The notes beneath the pieces are model-generated. The model was given only the letters and a program-made list of their open reading frames with translations. It was not told the origin of the DNA and did no database searches. Positions 10,785-18,967 of a stretch of DNA of 37,886 bases are shown here, in pieces (within the stretch, counting starts at the first letter, position 1; every line of letters begins with the position of its first letter). Both the position numbers and the translations under genes were made by a program. The DNA lies in the NCBI GenBank assembly GCA_031127075.1, contig JARIFA010000017.1, positions 1 through 37,886 of the forward strand. The letters are read 5' to 3'. The stretch comes from Gemmatimonadota bacterium. Lineage in GTDB: Bacteria; Gemmatimonadota; Gemmatimonadetes; Gemmatimonadales; Gemmatimonadaceae.

Positions 10785-12068
10785 TCACTCGACGCGCGTG
10801 ATCGACGCGCCGAGCGCGTTGAGCCGTTCGTCGATCCGCTCGTAGCCGCGATCGATCTGCCCGATGTTGTTGATGATGCTCGTGCCCTTCGCGCAGAGCG
10901 CCGCGATGAGCATCGCCATCCCGGCACGGATGTCGGGGCTCTCCACAGTGGAGCCGCGGAGCTCCGTCGGGCCGCTGACGAGCGCGCGATGCGGGTCGCA
11001 GAGGACGATGCGCGCACCCATCCCGACGAGCTTGTCGACGAAGAACATCCGTGACTCGAACATCTTCTCGTGGATGAGGATGATGCCCTCGCACTGCGTC
11101 GCCGTGACGATCGCGATCGACATCACGTCGGCCGGGAAGGCGGGCCACGGCTGATCCTCGAGCTTCGGCACCGCCCCGCCGAGATCGGAGCGGATCCGCA
11201 TGGCCTGGGCCGCGGGGACGATCAGATCGTCCCCCTCGATCCGGGTTTCGACGCCAAGGCGGTCGAAACCAAGGCGGACCGAGCGGAGGTGCGCCACGCC
11301 GGCATCGGCGATGCGGAGCTCCGAGCGCGTGACAGCGGCCAAGCCGATGAACGAGCCCACCTCGATATGGTCGGGGCCGATGCGATGCGTGCACCCGTGG
11401 AGCGGACGGCCGCCCTCGATCGTGAGGACGTTCGAGCCGATGCCGTGGATGGTCGCCCCCATCGCGACCAAGAGCTGACAGAGGTCCTGGACGTGTGGCT
11501 CCGAGGCGGCGTTGTGGAGCACCGTCGTGCCCTGTGCCGCGACCGCGGCCATCACCGCATTCTCGGTCCCCGTGACACTGGGCTCGTCGAGGAAGATGTC
11601 GGCGCCGCGGAGGCCGGCGGTGCGGAAGGTGAGCCGCTCGGCGAAGTCGAAGGAGGCGCCAAGCGCCTCGAGCGCGAGGAAGTGCGTGTCGAGGCGACGG
11701 CGGCCGATGACATCGCCACCGGGCGGTGCGAGTTCGCAGCCCCCCGTGCGGGCGAGGAGCGGGGCCGCGAGGAGAATCGACGCGCGGATGCGCTTGCAGA
11801 GCTCGGGGTCCAGGGCATCGCCGCGCACCTGCTGGGCGTGGACGCGGAGGGTGTTCGGCGCCGTCCACTCCGCCGCCGCACCGGTCTGGCGCACCAGCTC
11901 GACGAGGTGTTCGATGTCCCGGATGCGCGGGACGTTTTCGAGGACGACGGGCTGATCGGTCAGCAGAGTCGCACAGACGATCGGGAGCGCGGCGTTCTTG
12001 TTCCCGGTGGGGCGGATCGTCCCGTGGAGGGGCCGACCGCCTTCGACGACGAAGTGAGGAGCTCTCAT
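10785..12068 (-). CDS. murA: UDP-N-acetylglucosamine 1-carboxyvinyltransferase with Cys-to-Asp active site
   Basis: MurA transfers enolpyruvate from PEP to UDP-GlcNAc, the first committed step of peptidoglycan synthesis. From the ATG at 12068 the protein is 427 residues. Substrate-binding NKNAALP is at 23-29, FPADVMS provides the general-base region, and the C-terminus [13 protein letters not shown] is typical. The catalytic loop reads PPGGDVIG at 115-122. The usual Cys (Cys115 in E. coli) is Asp119, encoded by GAT at 11712-11714. Known Asp variants remain active and resist fosfomycin. A TTG three codons upstream is an alternative start, but a -10 box sits on it. pgeF follows by seven bases. 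Confidence 0.96.
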   Translation of the reverse strand: MRAPHFVVEGGRPLHGTIRPTGNKNAALPIVCATLLTDQPVVLENVPRIRDIEHLVELVRQTGAAAEWTAPNTLRVHAQQVRGDALDPELCKRIRASILLAAPLLARTGGCELAPPGGDVIGRRRLDTHFLALEALGASFDFAERLTFRTAGLRGADIFLDEPSVTGTENAVMAAVAAQGTTVLHNAASEPHVQDLCQLLVAMGATIHGIGSNVLTIEGGRPLHGCTHRIGPDHIEVGSFIGLAAVTRSELRIADAGVAHLRSVRLGFDRLGVETRIEGDDLIVPAAQAMRIRSDLGGAVPKLEDQPWPAFPADVMSIAIVTATQCEGIILIHEKMFESRMFFVDKLVGMGARIVLCDPHRALVSGPTELRGSTVESPDIRAGMAMLIAALCAKGTSIINNIGQIDRGYERIDERLNALGASITRVE

Positions 12069-12075
12069 GTCAGGC

Positions 12076-12104
12076 AATATACGCTTGACGGTCGGGAGCG
12101 TCCC
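12076..12104 (-). promoter_or_regulatory. Candidate murA promoter giving a leaderless transcript
   Basis: TATATT (12076-12081) matches the -10 consensus at five of six positions. GGGACG lies 17 bases upstream (12099-12104) and keeps the GAC core of the -35 box. Seven bases (12069-12075) separate the -10 box from the A of the murA ATG, so transcription is predicted to begin at the start codon. No ribosome-binding site is visible before that ATG. Confidence 0.45.
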
Positions 12105-12118
12105 ACCGAGGGTTCAGG

Positions 12119-12550
12119 ATGCCCACGCCCCTCGCCACCGCGGCGGAGACGCTCCTCGTGCGTCCCGTCCCTCCCGTTCGGACCGCCTTCGACCAGCTCG
12201 TCCACGTCTCGAGCGGGCTCACGAGCATCCTGACCCTACTCCTCTGTCTCGCCGCGCTCTGGCTCGTGGTGGAGCTGCGGCGGCGAGCGATCGCGATCCA
12301 GGCCGAACTCGCCTCGCTCGCAAAGGATCTTCGGCCGCTGGCGGAGCGCGCGACGGCCGCGGCGGAGGATGTGCGGGCCGTCACGCAGAAGGTCGATGCG
12401 ATCGTGGGGGAGGTGCATCAGACGGCGTCGTCGGTGGGCGCGACGGTGCGCGCGACGGCGGACCTCGGGCGGACCGTGGTGGATGCGATGCGGGGGCGCC
12501 GTCGCGACCGCGGCGGTGCCGACGGGGACGGCGGCGACCGCGCGGAGTGA
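12119..12550 (+). CDS. Single-pass membrane protein with coiled-coil region, unknown function
   Basis: I do not recognise a named gene. The 143-residue protein has one strong transmembrane helix at about 35-52 (ILTLLLCLAALWLVVEL). A long charged Ala/Arg/Glu helix follows at 53-123 with a repeated AVTQKVDAIVGEVHQTASSV pattern that looks like a coiled coil. It ends in a polar Arg/Gly/Asp tail. This resembles DUF948-like stress-associated small membrane proteins, but the match is only in architecture. A GAGGG ribosome-binding site lies at 12108-12112. Its TGA overlaps the ATG of the next gene by one base, so the two are probably co-translated. Confidence 0.72.
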   Translation: MPTPLATAAETLLVRPVPPVRTAFDQLVHVSSGLTSILTLLLCLAALWLVVELRRRAIAIQAELASLAKDLRPLAERATAAAEDVRAVTQKVDAIVGEVHQTASSVGATVRATADLGRTVVDAMRGRRRDRGGADGDGGDRAE

Positions 12551-13503
12551 TGCACTCGCTCGGCGCCGCCGTCACGGCGCTCCTGCTCGTCGCCCTCCTG
12601 CCCTCCGATGCGTTCGCGTGGACGCCGGGGACGCACATCCTCCTCGGCGACGCCGTGCTCGGCGCGGCGCCTCACCTCTTGCCGGTGGCCGTCGCGGCCC
12701 TGCTTCGCGCGCATCCGGCGGACTTCCTGTACGGCTCGATCGCTGCGGACACGAGCTTCGCGAAGCGCTACGCGCGGGTGGGGCGACACTGTCATCATTG
12801 GCCCGTCGCGGACGACATCATGGCCGGCGCCCGGGAGGCGCCGCTCCAGGCATTCGCGTGGGGGTATCTCGCCCACCTCGCGGCCGACGTCGTCGCGCAC
12901 AACCACTTCGTGCCGATGCAGCTCGCGCTCACGACAGCGACCGGCGGCGCCGGACATGGCTACTGGGAGAGCCGCTTCGAGCTCCAGACGGGGGAGGGCT
13001 GGTCGCGCCGCGCACGCGAGCTGATCCGACTCGATCACGGGCGCGCCGACACCCATCTCGACCGCATTCTGAGCCCGACGATCTTCACGACATCGACGAA
13101 CCGCCGGCTCTTCCGCGGGATGGTGCACGCGTCGGACACCGCCTCCTGGCAGCGGATGATGACGGCGATCGCGTCACGGAGCCGCTGGGTGCTGCGGGAC
13201 GCGACGGTCGCCGCGCATCTCGCCCTCGCGTTCGATTACGTGATCGACCTGCTCCGGGCGGACGGCGGGGACGAGACGGGGGCCGCGGTCGCCCGGCGGT
13301 TCGATCCGAGCGGTGAGTCCCCGCTGCGCGATGCGGCGCGCTACCGCCGGCTCGCCGTCGGCGCCGGCGCGGACATGGTGCGTCGCGAGGCCCGACTGCG
13401 TTTCGCGCTACCAACGGACCGCCCCGGGTGGAGCGACACCCTCCCCGCCCCACTGCACGCGGTGCGCCCCATTCCCGAGACAGCGGAACGCCGGGCGGAG
13501 TGA
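12550..13503 (+). CDS. Secreted zinc-dependent phospholipase C-like protein
   Basis: The 317-residue protein has a signal peptide of about 23 residues ending in DAFA. The mature chain would then begin with Trp24 (WTPGTHILLGDAVL). In zinc-dependent phospholipase C the N-terminal Trp is itself a zinc ligand. Further candidate ligands are His29, Asp67, the HCHHW cluster at 80-84 and the LAHLAADVVAHNHFVP segment at 108-122. This arrangement identifies the zinc-dependent PLC superfamily. It should act outside the cytoplasmic membrane, probably on phospholipids, though the substrate is not known. The start overlaps the upstream membrane-protein gene by one base. Confidence 0.8.
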   Translation: MHSLGAAVTALLLVALLPSDAFAWTPGTHILLGDAVLGAAPHLLPVAVAALLRAHPADFLYGSIAADTSFAKRYARVGRHCHHWPVADDIMAGAREAPLQAFAWGYLAHLAADVVAHNHFVPMQLALTTATGGAGHGYWESRFELQTGEGWSRRARELIRLDHGRADTHLDRILSPTIFTTSTNRRLFRGMVHASDTASWQRMMTAIASRSRWVLRDATVAAHLALAFDYVIDLLRADGGDETGAAVARRFDPSGESPLRDAARYRRLAVGAGADMVRREARLRFALPTDRPGWSDTLPAPLHAVRPIPETAERRAE

Positions 13504-13514
13504 CGGGACCTCCA

Positions 13515-13531
13515 CCGGGCCGATGGCCCGG
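13515..13531. terminator. Possible bidirectional terminator hairpin between convergent genes
   Basis: A perfect 7-bp GC stem (13515-13521 with 13525-13531, three-base loop) lies in the 67-bp gap between the convergent phospholipase-like gene and gatB. There is no T-tract on either side, so its activity as an intrinsic terminator is doubtful. Confidence 0.3.
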
Positions 13532-13570
13532 CTCGGGCGATGCGGCCCCACCGAGGGAGCCGCGCCGCGC

Positions 13571-14998
13571 TCAGCCCTTGGCGCGGGCCGCGAGCAGCTG
13601 GTTGACCTTCTTCGGGTCGGCGCGGCCCTTCGACTTCTTCATAACAAAACCGACGAGCACGCCCTGCAGCTTCGCCTCGCCTCCCGCGTATCGCGCCGCC
13701 TCGGCGGGATGCTCGGCCCAGACCTCATCAATCCACCCGCGCAGGGCATCATCGTCACCCACCTGGAGGAGCCCGTCGCGCTCGGCGATCGCCGCCGGCG
13801 CGGCTCCGTCGGTGCGCATCGTCTGGAAGACCGTCTTCGCCGCGGTGGAGCTGAGTCCGCCACCGCGGATGAGCGTGATGAGCGCCGCCAGCCGGTCGGG
13901 CGTCACCGTGAAGTCGGCGACGGTGTGGCCGCTCTCGTTGAGCGCCGCGGCGACTTCGCCGAGTACCCAATTCGCGGCCGCTTTCCCGTCGCCGGTGGCG
14001 GTGGCGACCGCCTCGAAGTACGCGGCCATCTCGACGGTCGCGGTGAGGGTCGCCGCATCGACAGCCGAGAGCCCGAACGCGGCGGTCCAGCGGGCGCGCC
14101 GCGCGGCCGGGAGTTCCGGGAGGGCGGCACGTTGCGCGTCGAGGAACACCGCCTCGAGGACGAGCGGCGGGAGGTCGGGCTCCGGGAAGTACCGGTAGTC
14201 GTGGCTCCCCTCCTTCGACCGCGCCGCGCGCACGGCCTGCGTCGCGGCGTCGAAGAGCATCGTCTGCTGGTGAATCGTGCCGCCGGCCTCGTACGTCGCG
14301 ACGTGCCGCGCGAACTCGAGCTCGAGGGCGCGTTCGACGTTCGAGAACGAATTGAGGTTCTTGATCTCGGTGCGCGGCCGGAACGTCTGCTCACCGACGA
14401 GCCGGGCCGAGACGTTCGCGTCGACGCGCAGCGATCCTTCCTCCATCGAGACGTCACTGACGCCCGCGAAGAGGAGCACCTCGCGCAGCGCACGGAGGTA
14501 GGTCCCCGCCTGCACGGCGGAGCGGATCTCCGGTTCGCCGACGATCTCGATGAGCGGGACCCCCGCGCGATTGAGATCGATCGCGGTCAGGCCGGCGAAG
14601 CGATCATGGATCGATTTCCCTGCGTCCTCCTCCATGTGGAGGCGCGTCACACCGACGCGGGAGCCATCGGACAGCTCGACCGCGCCCCCCGTCGCGAGGG
14701 GCCGGTCGGCCTGCGAGATCTGATAGCCCTTCGGCAGGTCGGGGTAGAAGTAGTTCTTCCGTGCGAAGACGCTCACCGGATGGACCGTCGCGTTGAGCGC
14801 CATCGCCGCACGGACCGCGAGCTCGACCGCGTGCGCATTGAGCACGGGGAGCGCGCCGGGGAGGGCGAGACAGACGGGACAGGTGTTCCGGTTCGGCGGA
14901 TCGCCGAAGCTCGTCGGGCAGGCGCAGTACGCCTTGGTGCGCGTCTTGAGCTGGACGTGCACCTCAAGGCCGACGACCATCTCCCACGCGGCGCTCAT
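13571..14998 (-). CDS. gatB: Asp-tRNA(Asn)/Glu-tRNA(Gln) amidotransferase subunit B
   Basis: GatB carries the kinase/transamidation site of GatCAB, which converts misacylated Glu-tRNA(Gln) or Asp-tRNA(Asn) to the correct amide. The 475-residue protein opens with MVVGLEVHVQLKT. A zinc-knuckle set follows at Cys25, Cys27, Cys40 and Cys43. Family blocks present include KNYFYPDLPKGYQISQ, HMEEDAGKS and EIKNLNSFSNVERALE. A C-terminal YqeY-like tail domain ends in KLQGVLVGFVMKKSKGRADPKKVNQLL. The start overlaps the gatA stop by four bases (ATGA). It is the last gene of the operon. Confidence 0.98.
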   Translation of the reverse strand: MSAAWEMVVGLEVHVQLKTRTKAYCACPTSFGDPPNRNTCPVCLALPGALPVLNAHAVELAVRAAMALNATVHPVSVFARKNYFYPDLPKGYQISQADRPLATGGAVELSDGSRVGVTRLHMEEDAGKSIHDRFAGLTAIDLNRAGVPLIEIVGEPEIRSAVQAGTYLRALREVLLFAGVSDVSMEEGSLRVDANVSARLVGEQTFRPRTEIKNLNSFSNVERALELEFARHVATYEAGGTIHQQTMLFDAATQAVRAARSKEGSHDYRYFPEPDLPPLVLEAVFLDAQRAALPELPAARRARWTAAFGLSAVDAATLTATVEMAAYFEAVATATGDGKAAANWVLGEVAAALNESGHTVADFTVTPDRLAALITLIRGGGLSSTAAKTVFQTMRTDGAAPAAIAERDGLLQVGDDDALRGWIDEVWAEHPAEAARYAGGEAKLQGVLVGFVMKKSKGRADPKKVNQLLAARAKG

Positions 14999-16416
14999 CG
15001 GTGCGCCTCCGCCCCGAGCGCCGCCTCGAGCGCATAGGCCGCGCGGAACATCGTCGCTTCGTCGAAACGGGCCGCGAGGAACTGCCCCCCGACCGGGAGC
15101 CCGCCGATGCGACCGATCGGGAGCGACATCCCGGGGACGCCGGCGAGGTTGGCGGTCACCGTGTAGATGTCGCTCAGATACATCTCGTATGGGTCGGTGA
15201 TCGCCCCGAGCGCGAAGGCGGGCGTCGGCGTGGTCGGGGTGAAGAGGACGTGCACGCCCTCCGCGAAGCAGCGATCGAAGTCGGCGGTGATGCGTGCGCG
15301 CACCTCCATCGCCTTCCGGTAGTACGCGTCGTAGTAGCCCGCACTTAACACATAGGTGCCGAGGAGGATGCGTCGTGTGACCTCGGGACCGAACCCGGCG
15401 GCGCGGGTCGCCCCGTACATCGCCTGCACGCCATCACCGGGGACGCGGAGCCCGTATCGCACGCCATCGAAGCGCGCGAGGTTGGCCGAGGCCTCGGCGG
15501 GGGCGAGGATGTAATAGACGGGGATCGCGTACGCCGTGTGCGGGAGCGAGACCGACCGCACCGTCGCGCCGGCGGCGCGCAGGGCGTCGAGCGCGCGATC
15601 GGTGAGAGCACGGACCGCGGGGTCGAGGGAGGACGGGAAGTATTCCTCGGGCACGCCGACCACGAGGCCGTCGAGCCGACCGGGCTCGGCACGCAGCGAC
15701 GGCGCGGGACGATCCGCACAGGTGGCGTCGAGCGGATCGGCACCGGCGATCACCTCGAGCGCCAACGCGGCGTCGTCGACCGTGCGGCCGAACGGGGCGA
15801 CGCAATCGAGCGACGAGGCGAAGGCGACGAGCCCGTGTCGCGAGACACGGCCGTACGTGGGCTTCACGCCGACGATGCCGCAGAAGGCGGCCGGCTGCCG
15901 GACCGATCCGCCGGTCTCCGACCCGAGGGCGATGGGAACGATCCCAGCGGCGACGGCCGCGGCGGAGCCGCCGGATGACCCGCCGGGTGCCCGCGTGGGA
16001 TCGATAGGATTACGCGATGGACCGAAGGCGCTGTGCTCGGTCGACGACCCCATCGCGAACTCGTCCATGTTCGTCTTGCCGATGACGACGGCGCCGGCCT
16101 CCCGGAGCCGCTGCACGGCTGTGGCCTCGTACGGGCTCACCCAGCCCTCGAGCATGCGCGAGCCGCAGCTCGTCGGAAGGTCACGCGTGGCGAGGTTGTC
16201 CTTGATCGCGACGGGGACACCGGCGAGGGGGCCCGTCGCGGCCCCGAGGTCGGGCGCGGTCGCGGGATGGACGATGGCATTCAGCCCCAGCGCGCCCTCG
16301 TGCGTCCGCTGCTGCATCCGTCGCGCGTCGTCGACAAGTTGGGCCACGGACCGACGCCCGGCACGGACCTCCGCCGCCAGATCCGCCGCGGTCAGCACGG
16401 GATCCCCCGCGCTCAT
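14995..16416 (-). CDS. gatA: Asp-tRNA(Asn)/Glu-tRNA(Gln) amidotransferase subunit A
   Basis: GatA is the amidase subunit that releases ammonia from glutamine for GatB. From the ATG at 16416 the protein is 473 residues. The amidase-signature catalytic triad is visible: Lys72 (VAIKDN), cis-Ser147 (PGGSSGG) and nucleophile Ser171 (SETGGSVRQP). The spacings match characterised GatA proteins. The frame is open further upstream, but that part overlaps gatC; the ATG here overlaps the gatC stop by four bases. Linked gatC, gatA and gatB point to an indirect route to Gln-tRNA and/or Asn-tRNA in this organism. Confidence 0.98.
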   Translation of the reverse strand: MSAGDPVLTAADLAAEVRAGRRSVAQLVDDARRMQQRTHEGALGLNAIVHPATAPDLGAATGPLAGVPVAIKDNLATRDLPTSCGSRMLEGWVSPYEATAVQRLREAGAVVIGKTNMDEFAMGSSTEHSAFGPSRNPIDPTRAPGGSSGGSAAAVAAGIVPIALGSETGGSVRQPAAFCGIVGVKPTYGRVSRHGLVAFASSLDCVAPFGRTVDDAALALEVIAGADPLDATCADRPAPSLRAEPGRLDGLVVGVPEEYFPSSLDPAVRALTDRALDALRAAGATVRSVSLPHTAYAIPVYYILAPAEASANLARFDGVRYGLRVPGDGVQAMYGATRAAGFGPEVTRRILLGTYVLSAGYYDAYYRKAMEVRARITADFDRCFAEGVHVLFTPTTPTPAFALGAITDPYEMYLSDIYTVTANLAGVPGMSLPIGRIGGLPVGGQFLAARFDEATMFRAAYALEAALGAEAHR

Positions 16417-16718
16417 GCCCCCTCCCCCGCATCCTCGTGCGTCGCGAGCCGCGGCACGAGGAAGAATCCCTCGCGCATCGCGGGCGCGAACTGCACCGCG
16501 TCGCGATCGAGCGGCGTGGCACCCGGCACATCGGCGCGTAGCGGCATCCCCTCGGCCGTGGCCATCGCATCCCCGGCGAGCGGCGGCACCCCTTGGAGTG
16601 CCTCCATGTGCGCGAGGATGCCGTTCAGCTGCATCACGTAGCCATCGAGTGCCTCCTCGGGCAGCGTCAACCGCGCCAGCTCGGCCACCCGCCGCACGTC
16701 CTCCCGTGTCACGCTCAT
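16413..16718 (-). CDS. gatC: Asp-tRNA(Asn)/Glu-tRNA(Gln) amidotransferase subunit C
   Basis: GatC is the small belt subunit that wraps the GatA-GatB interface. The 101-residue protein has the family N-terminus VTREDVRRVAELARLTLPEEAL followed by a helix (YVMQLNGILAHMEAL). It ends with the conserved R-x-D-V-P-G segment and the FFLVPRL strand that inserts between the larger subunits. Its ATG overlaps the pcrA stop by four bases, and its stop overlaps the gatA start by four bases. Confidence 0.95.
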   Translation of the reverse strand: MSVTREDVRRVAELARLTLPEEALDGYVMQLNGILAHMEALQGVPPLAGDAMATAEGMPLRADVPGATPLDRDAVQFAPAMREGFFLVPRLATHEDAGEGA

Positions 16719-18967
16719 GCGTCGACCCCTCGTTCAAGGCCGGCGAAGGCGATCACCAATCGCTTCCGTCCGACCGTCTCGTCATCGAAATCCACCGTGA
16801 CCTTCGCGTCCTTCCCACTCCCGCTGATCTCGGCGATCGTGCCCGAGCCGAAACGCCCGTGGCGGACTCGCTCTCCCTGAATGAACGCCGGCAGGTCCTG
16901 CGAGGCTTCCTCGTCGATAAAACTGGGGACACGCTCACCGCCGCGCGGCGCCCAGCTGGACGGCGCACGGCGCGCGGGTGCCGCCTCATCCCAGCCCCCC
17001 AAGAATGGGGACGCGAGCCGAGCCGAGGCACGCGCGCGCACGGTCGCCGCCTTGGTGACGTGCGCCTGCGGCGCGCCCTTCAGGAAGCTGGAGAGCGTCC
17101 CCGGGAGGAGCTCCCCGTTGCGGCGGCGCTGCCGCGCCCAGGAGAGTTGCAGCCGCTCGCCCGCCCGGGTGATCGCCACGTAGAGCAGGCGTCGCTCCTC
17201 CTCGAGCGCCTCCGGCGCGTCGAAGGTGCGGAAGAGCGGGAAGAGCCCGTCCTCCAGCCCGGTGACACAGACCAGCGGATACTCGAGGCCCTTCGCCGTG
17301 TGCACCGTCATCATCGTGACCGCATCGGCGTCGGCGCCGAGTTGGTCGACCCCCGCGACGAGCGACGCGCGCTGCAGGAAGTGGTCGAGGGGCCGGAGCC
17401 CGACCTCGCCGCCATCGTCGACGAGCACCTCCGCCGCGGACGTCACGAGTTCGCGGACGTTGTCGAGGCGATCGAGCCCCTCGGGCCCTTCGGCGCGCAG
17501 CGCCTCGTCGTAGCGCGTCTCCCTGATGACCTCGAGCAGGAGCTGGTCGACGCCGCTGTCGACGGCGAGCGCACGGACGCGATCCACCGTGGTGACGAGC
17601 GCCTCGAGGGCCGTGCGCGTGGCGGGCCGGATGCCGGCGATGGTGTTGAGGCGTCGCGACATCTCGAGGAGGGGAACCCCGCCGGCACGCGCCTCACCGG
17701 CCAACAGCTCGAGGGTCGTCTCCCCCACCCCGCGCTTCGGCGCGGTCAGCGCCCGACGGAACGCCTCGTCATCGGCGGGATTCGCGACGAGCCGCAGCCA
17801 GGCCACGAGATCTTTGATCTCACGCCGCTCGTAGAAGCGGACCGCGCCGATGAGGCGGTAGGGGATGGCGGCACGCCGCATCGCCTCTTCCATCACTCGG
17901 CTCTGGGCGTTCGTCCGGTAGAGGACGGCACAATCCTGCCACTGCCCCCGCGTCGCCTGCCATCCTCGCACGAGTTCCACGACGGCATCGGCCTCGTCCC
18001 GATCGTCCGCGGCCTCCACGAGGGTGACGGGCTCGCCACCGCCCCGCGTCGCGCGCAGCGTCTTCCCCCGCCGCTCGACGTTCGCGGAGATGACGGCGTT
18101 GGCGAGGTCGAGGATCGGTGCGGTGGAGCGATAGTTCTCCTCGAGCCGGATCACTGTGGCGCTCGGGAAATCCCGCTCGAAGTCGAGGATGTTGCGCACA
18201 TCGGCCCCACGCCACCCATAGATCGCCTGATCGTCATCGCCGACGACCGCCAGGTTGCCGTGCCCACCGGCGACGCGCCGCACGAACTCGTACTGCGCCC
18301 GGTTCGTGTCCTGATACTCGTCGACCAGCACGTGCTGGAAGCGCTCGGCGAGCTCCTCGCGGACGCCGGCGTGCTCACGCAGGATGCGGACCGGGAGCAC
18401 GAGGAGGTCATCGAAGGTGACGGCGTTCACGCCGCGTAACGTGCCCTCGAGCTCCCGGAAGACGAGCGCCGCCGCCTTCGTGAGCGGCGTCCGGGCGAGG
18501 GTCTCGTACTCCGCGGCGTCGACGAGGGCGTTCTTCGCCGAGGAGATCTCCGCGAGGATCGCCTTCGGCGCGAACTCCTTCGGCGAGACGCGGAGGCGTT
18601 CCATCTCGCGCTTCACGACCGCGAGGGTGTCATCCTCGTCATAGATCGTGTACTCCGCGGTGCGCCCGACGAGGCCAGCGAAGCGCCGCAGCAGGCGCGC
18701 CCCGATGCCGTGGAAGGTGCCGATCCACATCCCCGCCGGGTCGCGCCCGAGGAGGCGGCCGACGCGCTCGCGCATCTCGCCCGCCGCCTTGTTGGTGAAG
18801 GTCACCGCGAGGATGCGCGACGGCGCGATGCCGTCACGCTCGATGAGGCGAGCGATGCGCGTGGTCAGGACGCGGGTCTTGCCGGAGCCCGCCCCCGCGA
18901 CGATGAGGAGGGGACCCGCCTCGTGCTCGACCGCCGCCCGCTGCGCCGGATTGAGCGCCGGGCTCAC
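16715..18967 (-). CDS. pcrA: ATP-dependent 3'-5' DNA helicase, PcrA/UvrD type
   Basis: This SF1A helicase acts in nucleotide excision repair, replication restart and removal of RecA or RNA polymerase. From the GTG at 18967 the protein is 750 residues, typical of PcrA. It begins with the Q-motif region LNPAQRAAV, then Walker A AGAGSGKT at 24-31. VDEYQDTN (motif II), QAIYGWRGAD (motif III), LEENYRST (motif IV) and VTMMTVHTAKGLEYP (motif V) follow. The C-terminus holds a Tudor-like VRHGRFGSGTIAEI segment, a known RNA polymerase contact in PcrA. The GTG overlaps the serS stop by four bases. Confidence 0.96.
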   Translation of the reverse strand: MSPALNPAQRAAVEHEAGPLLIVAGAGSGKTRVLTTRIARLIERDGIAPSRILAVTFTNKAAGEMRERVGRLLGRDPAGMWIGTFHGIGARLLRRFAGLVGRTAEYTIYDEDDTLAVVKREMERLRVSPKEFAPKAILAEISSAKNALVDAAEYETLARTPLTKAAALVFRELEGTLRGVNAVTFDDLLVLPVRILREHAGVREELAERFQHVLVDEYQDTNRAQYEFVRRVAGGHGNLAVVGDDDQAIYGWRGADVRNILDFERDFPSATVIRLEENYRSTAPILDLANAVISANVERRGKTLRATRGGGEPVTLVEAADDRDEADAVVELVRGWQATRGQWQDCAVLYRTNAQSRVMEEAMRRAAIPYRLIGAVRFYERREIKDLVAWLRLVANPADDEAFRRALTAPKRGVGETTLELLAGEARAGGVPLLEMSRRLNTIAGIRPATRTALEALVTTVDRVRALAVDSGVDQLLLEVIRETRYDEALRAEGPEGLDRLDNVRELVTSAAEVLVDDGGEVGLRPLDHFLQRASLVAGVDQLGADADAVTMMTVHTAKGLEYPLVCVTGLEDGLFPLFRTFDAPEALEEERRLLYVAITRAGERLQLSWARQRRRNGELLPGTLSSFLKGAPQAHVTKAATVRARASARLASPFLGGWDEAAPARRAPSSWAPRGGERVPSFIDEEASQDLPAFIQGERVRHGRFGSGTIAEISGSGKDAKVTVDFDDETVGRKRLVIAFAGLERGVDA

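Noticed and set aside
10778..11017. Upstream extension of pgeF
   Set aside because: It lies entirely within murA in another frame; the GTG at 10777 has a ribosome-binding site and matches the family length.
15536..18439. Long plus-strand open frame antisense to gatA, gatC and pcrA
   Set aside because: Same GC-rich mirror effect; low-complexity Arg/Ala product without family motifs.
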